Assembly: GCF_026151205.1 (NCBI RefSeq)
Contig: NC_087077.1
Span: 20,481,510-20,545,509 of the forward strand
Length of the DNA stretch: 64,000 nt
Source: Bolinopsis microptera
Taxonomy: Eukaryota; Ctenophora; Tentaculata; Lobata; Bolinopsidae
Reading direction: 5' to 3'
The translations under genes and the position numbers were made by a program. Below the pieces are notes generated by a model. That model did not search any database. It saw nothing but the letters and a program-made list of their open reading frames with translations, and was not told the DNA's origin. Positions 1-9,931 of the stretch are shown here, piece after piece; positions within the stretch are counted from its first letter, which is position 1; every line of letters begins with the position of its first letter.

Positions 1-475
1 TGAAGTGGGATGGCACGCTATTTTATGTGCGCGGCCGGCGCTCTTTTGAAGCGTTCTGAACATGAAGCTCCGATACTACGTGAGAAAAGCGAACAACAGA
101 CTAGCAAGCTATTCGCATTAACAGTTTAATGAAAAAAGTTAGGACGAGCGATTTAGTGAGCGCGGCATGGGGCAGAGACTTAGGACCATTACGCTGGAGG
201 CTTACAATGACCCTTTTTGAACCCCATGGCAGTGCTAGTTTTATTATGGTACAAATTGTAAAGCGAAGTTATGAAAACGATCAATGATATGCATAAAATG
301 TAAAATCAAAAATCGAAAAAAAATTGGTGCGCCGCGCATATTTTAATTGGTGCGCCGCGCGCTTATTTAGTATTTTAACTGATTTATATCGCACTGTAAA
401 ATCGAGCGCTACATAAACAACTAGTTATGTTGAATCCCTTATATTATCTTTTCGTGAATTTTCAGATTTACCTCT
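1..475. other. Non-coding flank left of the gypsy element
   Basis: I see no gene here. A short GC-rich motif containing ggtgcgccgcgc occurs twice near 325-361 in otherwise AT-rich sequence. The segment ends where the 105-bp LTR begins. Confidence 0.5.
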
Positions 476-580
476 TGATATAACAAGGAACAGTCTATTT
501 GGAACTAGCCATAAGAGGCTAGGGAAGTTCATTGATTAGTAAATATAACAATATCAATTATAGTAATACAATATATAACA
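476..580 (-). repeat. 3' LTR of the gypsy element
   Basis: Direct repeat of 105 bp shared with 11816-11920 with no difference seen, TG...CA termini, next to a polypurine tract on its inner side. Identity of the two LTRs points to a recent insertion. Confidence 0.85.
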
Positions 581-988
581 ATTCCCCTCGCTAGGTTAAC
601 CGAACAGTTCTGATCTCGCCTGGTCTGCGGCGCGCGCGCGCGCGACCAAAAGTCAATCGCTAAATGTTTAGCGCTATTGCTTTTGTTCGGTCAAGAACTG
701 TTTGGCGTCCACGCGTTACATACATATTCTTTCCAGTCCAATACCGGCCCTCACTTGGCGCTCGGTTGACTGTCACTATTACTCTCCACATTTCAAATAT
801 TAAAAACTCACATTATCAAACGGTTCACAATAAACATTAAAGTAAAAAAAACTGTAAAATTATTTCTCTGTCTTATTATAACATCTATAAAACGGTAACG
901 ATAAAAATAATGTCTTAATATAACATCTGTCCGAAAAATTATTTACAATTACAAGGCCAAAATATTACATATTTTAGCTCAAATACCC
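581..988 (-). other. Non-coding 3' region of the gypsy element
   Basis: Lies between the integrase stop codon and the 3' LTR. It contains a CG-dinucleotide run near 627-645. No reading frame or env-like gene is visible. Confidence 0.6.
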
Positions 989-3698
989 TTACGTCATCTC
1001 TTTCATCTTTATCAGTGCATTAGTCTTAGCCCTTCTACTCAGCCTTTCCTCTGGTCTGGCTACAGACGAACGGACTACAGACGGACTGTTAGACGCTACG
1101 CTAGAGCTACTAATCACGGACGAACCAGACACTAACTCACTATTTACAATCGGACTCGACTGGGACTCACGGACCAACCTACCTGGTTGCTCCACAGGTG
1201 AAGCTGATCGAGCTGACTGCTGAGGAATAACATTTGTTGTCATGTGGTCGGAAACAGGTATGTGTGACTCCGCTCTCTGTCGTCTACGTTCCAGGACCTC
1301 GTTTAGTTTTTGACCCTTCATCATTAAATATCGGTCCCCGTCCTCTGTCAACCGTCGTCTTTGACTCTCGGGTACATCATCTCTCTTCATACTAATTACC
1401 GGTGAGTATCTAGGTTTTAGCACATCTGCGTGTTTCTTAACCACTCTGCCTTCGTGCTGGATTGCGTAGTTGTTTGAGTTATCACCGTATCTCTTGATCA
1501 CTCGAGCTTGTACCCACGGTCCTCGATTGTCCATTCGTACAAAAACTTGTTGGTTCTCCATAAATTCTCGTGTCTTTTTTTGCTCATCTACGACTTTTTG
1601 CAGTTTCTCAGTCTGTAAAGCTTGAACCTTCATGTGGTCGGCTGGTTTTATCTGGTGTAGACTAAACCTCAGCGATCTGTTCCAAGCTAAAACTGCTGGT
1701 GTTTGTCCAGTAGACGAATGCGGGGTGTTTCTATATGTTAACAGGAAATCATATAGATTTTTACTCACGTCTTTACTCGACTCATTCATTTTCTTTAAAG
1801 CTCCTTTAAAGGTTTGCACCAAGCGTTCACAAATTCCGTTTGACTTTGGGCTATAGGTCGGAACTGTGACATGTTTCACTCCATTGGAGCGCAGGTAACT
1901 CTCGATTTCCTCAGACACAAACTGGGGTCCATTGTCGGATACTAGTGTCATAGGAATACCTGTTCGTGCAAATATCGATCTTAATGCACGAATTGTTGCT
2001 CTAGATGTTGTATTAGCATTCATCTGAATTACTTCAGGCCATTTACTATAAGCATCTACCAGTAAGAGCCACATACTGCCTAAGAAAGGCCCAGCAAAGT
2101 CTACATGGACCCGTTGGAATGGTGCTGTTGCTCTAGCCCACGGATGATCTACCAGTTTGGGTAGGTTCTTACCGTACTTGCCACACGTCTCACACGTCCG
2201 AGCAGTATCCTCGATTTGTGTGTCAAGACGAGGCCAGTATACATAAGAACGAGCTAAGCTCTTCATACCTGACATACCAATGTGGGTCGAATGTAATATA
2301 CGTATCACAGTATCTCTCAACTTTACAGGGATGACCACTCGAGCTCCCCAGGTCACACAGCCTAGTTCCACTGTCAGCTCGTCTCTCCTGCTCCAAAAAG
2401 ATGCTAGTTCTCCCTCACATTTCAGGTAATCTGGCCATCCTTCCAGAATATAACACAAAACCTTGCTCAGTATCGGATCTTTCTTCGTTTCTCGAGCCAC
2501 CAACTCGGCGTTGAGCATGGCTTCACTCACTGTCAGAGAAAACATATCCAAACAGTCATCTTTAACCACAGTTGGGTGTCTCACCTCCTTTGGTAGTCTC
2601 AACAGCATATCACAATTTGCGTGATCTTTTGTGGTGCGATACTCGATGTCGTATTGGTAGTTCATCAGGAATAAGGCCCACCTTGTTATCCGGTTAGCTG
2701 TCATCTCTGGAATTGGTTTGTCTCCAAAGATTCGAACTAAAGCTTTGTGATCCGTGACCAGTTTAAATCTCCTTCCATAGAGATAGATATGCAGTCTCTT
2801 TATTGACCATACTATTGCCAAAGCTTCTTTGTCCATTTGTGCATAGTTCCTTTCTGCAGACGATAAGGTTCGTGACACATACTCGATCGGGCGTTCTTCT
2901 CCATTAGGCATTATGTGAGATAATACTGCTCCTATTCCAGATTTAGACGCATCCGTATCGAGTTTCAGAGGTAGCTTAGGGTTGTAGAATGTCAACACAC
3001 GACGAGAACACAACAAGTTCTTCAAACTTTGGAACGCTTTCTGCTCCTCATTGGACCACTTCCACGGCACTCCCTTTGCTCTTAACCTATCTAGGGGAGC
3101 AATAACAGATGACAGGTTCGGTAAATATCGTCGATAGTAGTTCACTGCACCCAGAAAACTGACCAGTTGGTCCACGTTTTTGGGTTCAGGAGCCAACTTT
3201 AAACTGTCTACTTTACTCTGTACCGGTTGTATCCCCTCTGCTGATACTCGGTGTCCCAAGTAAATCACTTCTTTCTCCATAAGGCAGGTTTTCTCGAGTT
3301 TGCACTTGAATCCACGTCTCTCCAAGCGAGAAATCACTCTGTTCAGGTTAATCAAGTGCTCTTCGTCATTTTTACCCGATATTAGGATATCATCTATTCT
3401 GCAACAAGTCATCGGCACACCGCGTAGGGTATCATCCATTATTGACTGAAAGATTGCTGCAGAACTACTGATACCATAGGGTAATCTATTCCATTGGTAC
3501 AGTCCTTTGTGTGTGTTAAGTGTCGTCAAGACTCGGTCCTCCTCTCTAATCTGGATGTTATTATAAGCTTTCTTGATGTCAACTTTTGAAAACTTTAGGC
3601 CACCCCGAACTGTATTAAAGCACTCTTCCGCTGTGGGCAAAGGGTACTGTCGGGTGCTCACACACTTGTTCAACGTTGACTTGTAGTCTCCACATATT
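989..3698 (-). CDS. Gypsy Pol, 3' part: reverse transcriptase, RNase H, integrase
   Basis: This is the larger part of the gypsy polyprotein, downstream of the LINE insertion. It resumes at the RT motif ICGDYKS near 3680-3697 and reads open to 989. RT is first, with FSKVDIKKAY and the active-site motif RIDDIL where most relatives have Tyr before x-Asp-Asp. RNase H follows (DTDASKSGIGAVL, then MDKEAL and VTDHKAL, so its acidic residues are present). The integrase has an H-x3-H / C-x2-C finger and an intact D, D, E triad (HVDFAGP, SDNGPQF, GICERL). A Ser/Arg-rich tail of about 100 residues ends the protein; I see no chromodomain. The N-terminal RT portion, protease and Gag lie beyond the LINE at 9932-11803, so this copy cannot make a full polyprotein. 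Confidence 0.93.
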
Positions 3699-3699
3699 C

Positions 3700-4222
3700 A
3701 AGAAAACAACAATTTTTTTCAAGAAAACAACAATTTTTTATTTAAATCAATTATAGCAACAATTTGAATAACTTTAAAGTTCTTCTATTACCATGGAATA
3801 TACTACGGGTATGGTGACTTGGGCTATTGGGTTGTTAAGTAGATTAAGATTAGTAAACCTGCACTTGCATTGTATTTATAAAAACTAGAAATTAGGCTTC
3901 ACGGTAAAATGGAGAAGCAGGCTGATCTTGGAGAGAGCAGACCGTAAAGTTTACGCACCCACCAGGGCTACCTACCTACCCCAGTTGTTCTTTTTGGTTT
4001 ATCAGCTTGTATTGTTATATTTATGGACCCCAAGTCACCACACTAAGAAGGAGTATGTAAAAAAAAATAATAAGTTAAGTTAATATCATCATATCAGTTT
4101 AAAACAGTAAATGTTAAGTAGAGGATTGAATTTCCTAGTTAATTTAATGGTTCAAACGTTTGGGAATATAATAATGTTGGTATTTGTATCTGCTGCAGCA
4201 ATAATATCGATATGTCATTTGT
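3700..4222 (-). other. LINE 3' untranslated region
   Basis: Follows the ORF2 stop codon. No conserved coding frame; contains a short purine/pyrimidine-biased stretch and the 3' terminal 21-bp direct repeats. Confidence 0.6.
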
Positions 4223-7200
4223 CTATAAAATTTTCGCCACTTCAATAGATATTGGGTCGGCAATTTGGTGAGTGAGTGATGAACTGGTTTGGTCTGTGAC
4301 TGAGTGAGGGTCGATGTGAAAGTTGTGGTAAGTCCAGGTGTTATTATTGTTGATGGATTGGGATCCCAGGATGATACTTTTACAGCGTAATTTAACCAAA
4401 GATACAGAAGTAGTGAGGATTTCCCCATTCTCATTTAGAATCCGTTTATGTATGCTATTCCACAATTTGGAGGCTATATAAAGAAACGTGTTGGATTTTC
4501 TTGGGAGGATTATGACATTACTTGTATCACGTTTTGATGAGTCTATAGTACAATACAACGAGTATGGAGTGCGAAATTTCATAATTCGAAATATCTCAGA
4601 TATACAGTGGTATTTGTACAAGTTTTGAACAGTAAGCAATTTTAGTCGATTAAAAATGGGCTTGGTGTGCTCCTTTTCGAAAAAAGCAGCTCCTAACCTC
4701 TGTTTTGTATAAGGTCTGGCTCGTGCACAAGTGGCATGTTTGTCAAGGTATGCATTTAGGTCTCCAAAAAGGATTCTTATACAACGTTTCTGAGTTATGA
4801 ACAGCTTATCGTTTGGTTGGTCTTTGAGGGCTGAGCCCCAAACACTTATTCCGTAAGCAAGATGTGATTCCAATAATGCAGAGTATATTTTTTGGTAGTG
4901 TTCCCCTGGAACTGAATGTTTAATCCTGTTAAGTGCTCCTGTAGTGGATCTAATTTTTTTTCTTAGATATTCTATATGTGGGCCCCAGCTAAGTTTTTCA
5001 TCAATTACTACACCAAGAAATTTGGTGTTGCTAACCTTGACAATTTTGTGTCCATTTATAAATATTCCTTGTGATTTGTCATATTCATTGGCATACGGCC
5101 TAACTCTGGCGCAGGTTTCATCAGATTCGTATGCAGGTAGAAAATGTATGTAGCAACATTTAGACATATTTATATGTAAGAGATTACTTCTCATGAATTT
5201 GCATACGAAATCAAGAACTTTATTGGCCTTCAAGTATGTTGATTCTTTGGACGGTCCAGTGATAAATATATTTGTGTCATCAGCATAGAGCACAAATTTG
5301 CATTCATCACCTTTGTAACAGTTTATTATGTCGTTCATATATAATAAGAAAAGTAGAGGGCCTAGTATGGAACCTTGGGGAACTCCATATTTTACATTCA
5401 TAGTCTCTGATGTAGTGTTGAGAAATGAAACATACTGTGATCTATCCGATAAATAGCTTTTTAGAAGTCCTAGAGCTAGACCTCTAACCCCATAATTTTC
5501 CAGTTTCCTCAGGAGAATGCCATGGTCAAGAGTGTCAAAAGCTTTGCTTAGGTCAATAAAGATTCCTAGAACATGATTACCACTGGATGTTGATGTTGTG
5601 ATTGAATGAACTGATTTGTGGAGTGCATGTGAGGTTGAGTGGCCTTTTCGAAAACCAAATTGTTCATTACTGAGAATGTCATTAGCAGTGAAAAAGGTAT
5701 AAAGCCGTTTGTATATTATTTTTTCAAATATCTTACCAAAGATTGGCAATATTGACACAGGTCTATAATTTTCAATATTTTCTTTATTATCTTTTTTATG
5801 GATAGGAGTTACTTTGCCTATTTTGAATATGGGTGGGAACGTGCCTTTTTGAATACATGTATTATACAAATTTGCTAATATGTTGGATAAGAGATAAGCC
5901 GGTTTCTTGATAACTGCTATTGGTATATCACTGGCTTTTCCGTTAACGAATTCTTGAATTATTTCAAGAATCTCCTCAGGATGAGTTTCTTCTAGATGTA
6001 TTGAACTGTTGACTGATTTCGACATAAACTCAACAAATGATTGCATTGGTTGGATAGACAGTTGGTTGTCGGACAAAACTTTCTCATTTAAATTACTAGC
6101 TAAAGATGTAAAGTAACTATTGAATTTATTTGCAATTGTCCGCCTACAAATTACTCTAGTTCCATCTATAATGAAGTCATCTTTTAGCTGATTCTTCTTT
6201 TTGCCACGAAGCTCGTTGATTATTTGCCAGGTTTTTTTGGAGTTATGGCTATTTTTCTCAAACTTTTCAGCATAATACCTGGTTTTGGCAGTTTTTATGG
6301 CAATTTTAAGATATTTTGAGTAGTCCTTGTAAACATTATGTTTTTCTGGATCCCCATCTGGAATTAACAATGTTTCTGTTTTTTTCCATTCAAAATAAAG
6401 TCTGGCTTTTTTCTCCACAGAGTTGATAAGGCCGTTTGTGATCCATGGATTTGTTATGTTATTTCGTTTGGTGGTTTTTGGTGAAGCCAATTTGCAAGAT
6501 ATATCTATCTTTTCTTGAAACAGATCCATGAAGGATTCAAAAGAGTCACATCTGTGGTAAAATGTATCTATGTCGTTTTCAATTTCTTCACAGAGCTTAT
6601 CAAGGTTTGCATTACTATAGTTATAATAAATGGTTGTTTTTTCAGGTGGTTTATTCTGTTCCGAACTAGCATCAGAATTCATTACTTGAAGGCAGAAAAT
6701 GGGCTGGTGATGTGAAGCACTATCCTGAATTACTCCAGATATAGTTGATGAGTGAATGTCATTAGTGTGTATGTTATCAATGCACGTTTTTGAGCAGTGG
6801 GGCATTTGGTGTGTGGGAATGGATATTGTGGGCGTGAACCCATGACTATAAATAACTTCTTCAAATATATCTTCATCTGGGCCTGATAAATTGGTTATGT
6901 TAACATTGAAGTCCCCTAATATGTATGCTTTATGTCCTTTCAGTGCAGTAAGAACTTCTTTATACTGTGCATTGAAGTTAACAAGTGGATTGCTTGGTGA
7001 GCGGTATACAACTCCAACTGTTACTGGTTCTGGAGCATTACTTATTGTTACAAATAGGGACTCAAAGTGCTCTGTACAAACAGATAACTTTTCAATCACA
7101 CTAAAGTTAAAGGAGTTGTGAATGTAGAGAGAAACTCCACTTCCTTTCCTTTTTACCTGTTGTGTCTTATTAGAAACGAAGCGTTTTTGGTAACATGAAG

Positions 7201-7726
7201 TATAGTCATTAAGTTGGTACAGCTGACTATTGCAGGGATCAATGTTTGTTTCTGCTAGACCTATCACAGAAAATTTATGGTCTATGCAGGCTAATTCTAA
7301 AGCCAATTTGTCAAAGTTAGTACCATTTCCATCAATATTTCGAAAGTAGTGTGAGAAAATGCTCTTTGATGTTGATTGAGGAATCTGCTTTATGAGGTTG
7401 TTGAAGTTTTTAGTAGAATATGATTGACAGTTCTCAAGAGTTTTTGAGATTGTACCTATTGAGTCTATATAGTCGTGAGGTTCATTGTCAAGTAGTTCGT
7501 TGTTTGAAAAGTGAGGTGCTTGATAGAATGGATTATAACGAATTATATCATGATTTTGAATACAATTTGAGCAGTAAGTTTTTTCTCTAAAAGTGGCAAT
7601 GTTTTCCTGTGTTTTACATCTCTTGTGAATGATGCAGTCACACTTATTGCAATTTATAAATGGGTGTCCAGCACGAATAGGTTTGCTGCAGCAGACACAG
7701 TTCTCACATATACGTTTGGCTATCAT
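4223..7726 (-). CDS. LINE ORF2: zinc finger, APE endonuclease, reverse transcriptase
   Basis: Replication protein of the LINE, 1167 residues. The N-terminus is a Cys/His-rich PHD-like finger (pairs at CENC, CVCC, CNKC, then HKRC and CSNC). An apurinic-type endonuclease follows with GLAETNID, ILGDFNVNI and SASHHQP, which carry the expected Glu, Asp and His positions. The RT comes next (RPVSILPIFGKIFEKI, FGFRKGHST, LSKAFDTLDH, GVPQGSILGPLLFLLY) with an intact YADDTNIF active site. The C-terminal domain shows the usual YGISVWG and W-rich segments. The start ATG at 7726-7724 overlaps the ORF1 stop as ATGA, which suggests translation by termination-reinitiation. I see no frameshift, so the protein may be functional. 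Confidence 0.93.
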   Translation of the reverse strand: MIAKRICENCVCCSKPIRAGHPFINCNKCDCIIHKRCKTQENIATFREKTYCSNCIQNHDIIRYNPFYQAPHFSNNELLDNEPHDYIDSIGTISKTLENCQSYSTKNFNNLIKQIPQSTSKSIFSHYFRNIDGNGTNFDKLALELACIDHKFSVIGLAETNIDPCNSQLYQLNDYTSCYQKRFVSNKTQQVKRKGSGVSLYIHNSFNFSVIEKLSVCTEHFESLFVTISNAPEPVTVGVVYRSPSNPLVNFNAQYKEVLTALKGHKAYILGDFNVNITNLSGPDEDIFEEVIYSHGFTPTISIPTHQMPHCSKTCIDNIHTNDIHSSTISGVIQDSASHHQPIFCLQVMNSDASSEQNKPPEKTTIYYNYSNANLDKLCEEIENDIDTFYHRCDSFESFMDLFQEKIDISCKLASPKTTKRNNITNPWITNGLINSVEKKARLYFEWKKTETLLIPDGDPEKHNVYKDYSKYLKIAIKTAKTRYYAEKFEKNSHNSKKTWQIINELRGKKKNQLKDDFIIDGTRVICRRTIANKFNSYFTSLASNLNEKVLSDNQLSIQPMQSFVEFMSKSVNSSIHLEETHPEEILEIIQEFVNGKASDIPIAVIKKPAYLLSNILANLYNTCIQKGTFPPIFKIGKVTPIHKKDNKENIENYRPVSILPIFGKIFEKIIYKRLYTFFTANDILSNEQFGFRKGHSTSHALHKSVHSITTSTSSGNHVLGIFIDLSKAFDTLDHGILLRKLENYGVRGLALGLLKSYLSDRSQYVSFLNTTSETMNVKYGVPQGSILGPLLFLLYMNDIINCYKGDECKFVLYADDTNIFITGPSKESTYLKANKVLDFVCKFMRSNLLHINMSKCCYIHFLPAYESDETCARVRPYANEYDKSQGIFINGHKIVKVSNTKFLGVVIDEKLSWGPHIEYLRKKIRSTTGALNRIKHSVPGEHYQKIYSALLESHLAYGISVWGSALKDQPNDKLFITQKRCIRILFGDLNAYLDKHATCARARPYTKQRLGAAFFEKEHTKPIFNRLKLLTVQNLYKYHCISEIFRIMKFRTPYSLYCTIDSSKRDTSNVIILPRKSNTFLYIASKLWNSIHKRILNENGEILTTSVSLVKLRCKSIILGSQSINNNNTWTYHNFHIDPHSVTDQTSSSLTHQIADPISIEVAKIL

Positions 7727-9708
7727 GACATAACTACGGATCTACGAGAACGTGGGGAAAATCTTTTTTGGGCCTTGGTAACATCACTGAACAACCTCCC
7801 ATCAACAGGGCTACCTAGGATCTTATGGGCAATTGCCCGGGAGAGTTTAAAGATACCGCTTGACCCCAGGTGGATTGGGTCATCCGGCTTCTTGTATCTA
7901 CAGAACTGCTTGTCCAGTAGACCCTCCTCATCAACAAAACTATCAAAATCTAAAGTGCCTATTCTAGTATTAGTATTACAGTACCCAAATAATAAACTAT
8001 TAAACTCCATGGCTCTGTCATTCAGCCAGGAGGACCTAGTTGGAAGGATGGGTGAAACTATAACTTTAGAGTATGGACACATATCACAAATATTCTTGAG
8101 CTTCTTTGTCAGCTCATTAGCCCAATGTTTAACATCATCCCCTCCCCTCTTGATATTATTTACACCACAGTGTACTACAACGTTCTTGTATCCTACACAA
8201 AGAACAGGGTCTAACTGATCTATTGTGAAACATTCAATTCTTTTCCCAGGCAGTTTGTGACCAAATGTTCCTTTTCCAGCCCCAAATTTGAGGAACCGGG
8301 TGTTTGAATCACCAATAATCAATGTCGCATTGGTGCTCCTGCTTACGTAGCGAAAGGTTATACTGTATCTCAATTCCCTTTTATCTGTGCTCTTATCAAT
8401 TCGGTGGTCCCACAGAAACTGGGACTGTTTGCTCATCACATAGAGACTACGTCCCTCTATTGTCTCTACGATTTCTCCTTCAAGTTGATCCTTTTTTGTG
8501 AATTTGACAGAGCAATCACCACCTAAGGATACTGTAAAAATGGAACTATCATGGACCAATGATTGCTCGTTATCAGAGTGCTTAGGAAGAAAGCTGTTCC
8601 CATCGGTGTACCGATTTATCAAGCACTGATTGACTGTTGAACTAGGACATTCTTCCTTTATCTTGGAGACAAGCTGATTAAGAACCTCAGGAAATTCTGT
8701 TGATGTCGGTTTTTCAGCTTTAGCCCCCGGGTACTGATAAGGTTCGCCAAAGCTCACAACCCCATGTCCATTTTCGGAGTTACTATCAAAGGCTTCCTTC
8801 TGTTGGTCTAAGAAAACTGAAAGCTCAGAGTTCAATTTTTCATCTACAAATTCTGGGACATACGACAGAATGTGCTTGGACTTAGGGTCGTCTACACTTG
8901 CATGCTTCTGTGCATCTAGGAGAAGCTGTTCTTGGTCTGTTTCACATGGAGCAGGTGACCTTATATGGAAAGGAGGCATGGTCAGATCAGGGGTGGAAAC
9001 ATTTGACGACCTACTGTTTTTAAAACAGTTGATGTCAAGTTTGAGCTCAGCAAGCTTGTTGTTGATAGAGTCGAGAGTTTTGAGATGGCTATCATTGTCT
9101 TTGAGGTTCTTGATGGACATCTGGATGGCTTCTAGAGAATGGTGTATAGAGCTACCATCAGATGTAGTGTGACCCGTTGGCATGCTCATGCTGCAGGGAG
9201 CTGACAAGTAGGAAGGGGACTTGACTTCGTTGTCAACTCTCTGTCCATTCACCACAGCGCAAACACTTTCAGCAAGACCTAGCAGGGATAGGAGACCTTC
9301 TGCTAGGGTGAGCTTGTTCAGAGATGAACAGCTCTTGATCATGTGTGGAGTAATGATTGCAAACTTATTTATTTCAAGTTTTAAGATACTGCAAATGTTA
9401 ATCTTGATTAAGTCTACCTCGGAGCGTAGGTTCTGTGCATGGGTTAACAGATAGGTGTCGAGGGGAGCAGATCTATTTGAGAAGAAACTAAGGAGACTGC
9501 TGACATTTTTGTCTTCTTCTGAGTCCTGATTTTCTGAATGAATTATTTTATCGACATCTCGAAGCATTTCGTCAATATCATCAATGACTGAAGCTGAGGG
9601 AGTGGTGGGTGTATCCTGATCGGGAACCGTAGTGGACGAAGTCTGGTCTGCAGCAGGTTGAGGTTTCTCACACTTTTCTGTTTGAGTGTCAGTGGGGGTT
9701 TCCATCAT
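7723..9708 (-). CDS. LINE ORF1: coiled region, AlkB-like 2OG-Fe(II) oxygenase, SGNH esterase
   Basis: The frame is open from 9852, but the first 48 codons look like 5' leader; I prefer the ATG at 9708 (or 9705), just before an acidic Ser/Thr/Pro region. Residues below are counted from 9852. About 90-290 is helical and low in cysteine, with a coiled-coil character at 240-275. About 363-505 matches AlkB: a GxxYxYPG-type lid (GEPYQYPG), then INRYTDGNSFLPKHSDNE with Fe ligands H425 and D427, SIFTVSLGG, the second His H483, and RYSITFR (R495/R501) for 2-oxoglutarate. About 510-690 is an SGNH hydrolase with GDSN (514-517), GVNN (563-566) and a Asp-x-x-His near 658-661. Esterase-bearing ORF1 proteins are known in CR1-type LINEs; I do not recall an AlkB domain in one. 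Confidence 0.87.
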   Translation of the reverse strand: MMETPTDTQTEKCEKPQPAADQTSSTTVPDQDTPTTPSASVIDDIDEMLRDVDKIIHSENQDSEEDKNVSSLLSFFSNRSAPLDTYLLTHAQNLRSEVDLIKINICSILKLEINKFAIITPHMIKSCSSLNKLTLAEGLLSLLGLAESVCAVVNGQRVDNEVKSPSYLSAPCSMSMPTGHTTSDGSSIHHSLEAIQMSIKNLKDNDSHLKTLDSINNKLAELKLDINCFKNSRSSNVSTPDLTMPPFHIRSPAPCETDQEQLLLDAQKHASVDDPKSKHILSYVPEFVDEKLNSELSVFLDQQKEAFDSNSENGHGVVSFGEPYQYPGAKAEKPTSTEFPEVLNQLVSKIKEECPSSTVNQCLINRYTDGNSFLPKHSDNEQSLVHDSSIFTVSLGGDCSVKFTKKDQLEGEIVETIEGRSLYVMSKQSQFLWDHRIDKSTDKRELRYSITFRYVSRSTNATLIIGDSNTRFLKFGAGKGTFGHKLPGKRIECFTIDQLDPVLCVGYKNVVVHCGVNNIKRGGDDVKHWANELTKKLKNICDMCPYSKVIVSPILPTRSSWLNDRAMEFNSLLFGYCNTNTRIGTLDFDSFVDEEGLLDKQFCRYKKPDDPIHLGSSGIFKLSRAIAHKILGSPVDGRLFSDVTKAQKRFSPRSRRSVVMS

Positions 9709-9931
9709 GGTGAAGAAGCAATGGGGGTACCAGGCAGACCAGGGGGCACCTTCACGTCCAACCAGCACACTCACTGAAAAGAAGGAAGAGCAGAAAGTAG
9801 TTTGAAATGTTCTGTTGTGGAAAACAATGAAAGTGTAAACTGGATTAGTCAAAATGATTCAAAAGATTGAAAAATTGAACAGACTGACGGACTACGACAC
9901 ATGGGACAAGAGAGTGAGTGAGAGACTCACC

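Larger units (their letters stand above)
3699..9930 (-). mobile_element. CR1/L2-like LINE with AlkB and esterase domains, nested in gypsy RT
   Basis: A nearly full-length non-LTR retrotransposon with two open reading frames. It is inserted between the gypsy codons for KKDGG and RICGDYK. The 3' end at about 3699 carries two tandem copies of a 21-bp A/T-rich unit (3699-3740), typical of LINE tails in this group. ORF1 (7723-9708) and ORF2 (4223-7726) overlap by ATGA. I could not find a clear target-site duplication; a few bases of the gypsy target look lost at the junction. APE endonuclease plus RT, with ORF1 containing an esterase, places it near the CR1/L2/Rex1 group by general knowledge. Exact clade assignment would need an RT tree. 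Confidence 0.88.

Noticed and set aside
4144-4434. 96-codon minus-strand frame at the end of the LINE
   Set aside because: It overlaps the end of ORF2 in another frame and has no recognisable domain.
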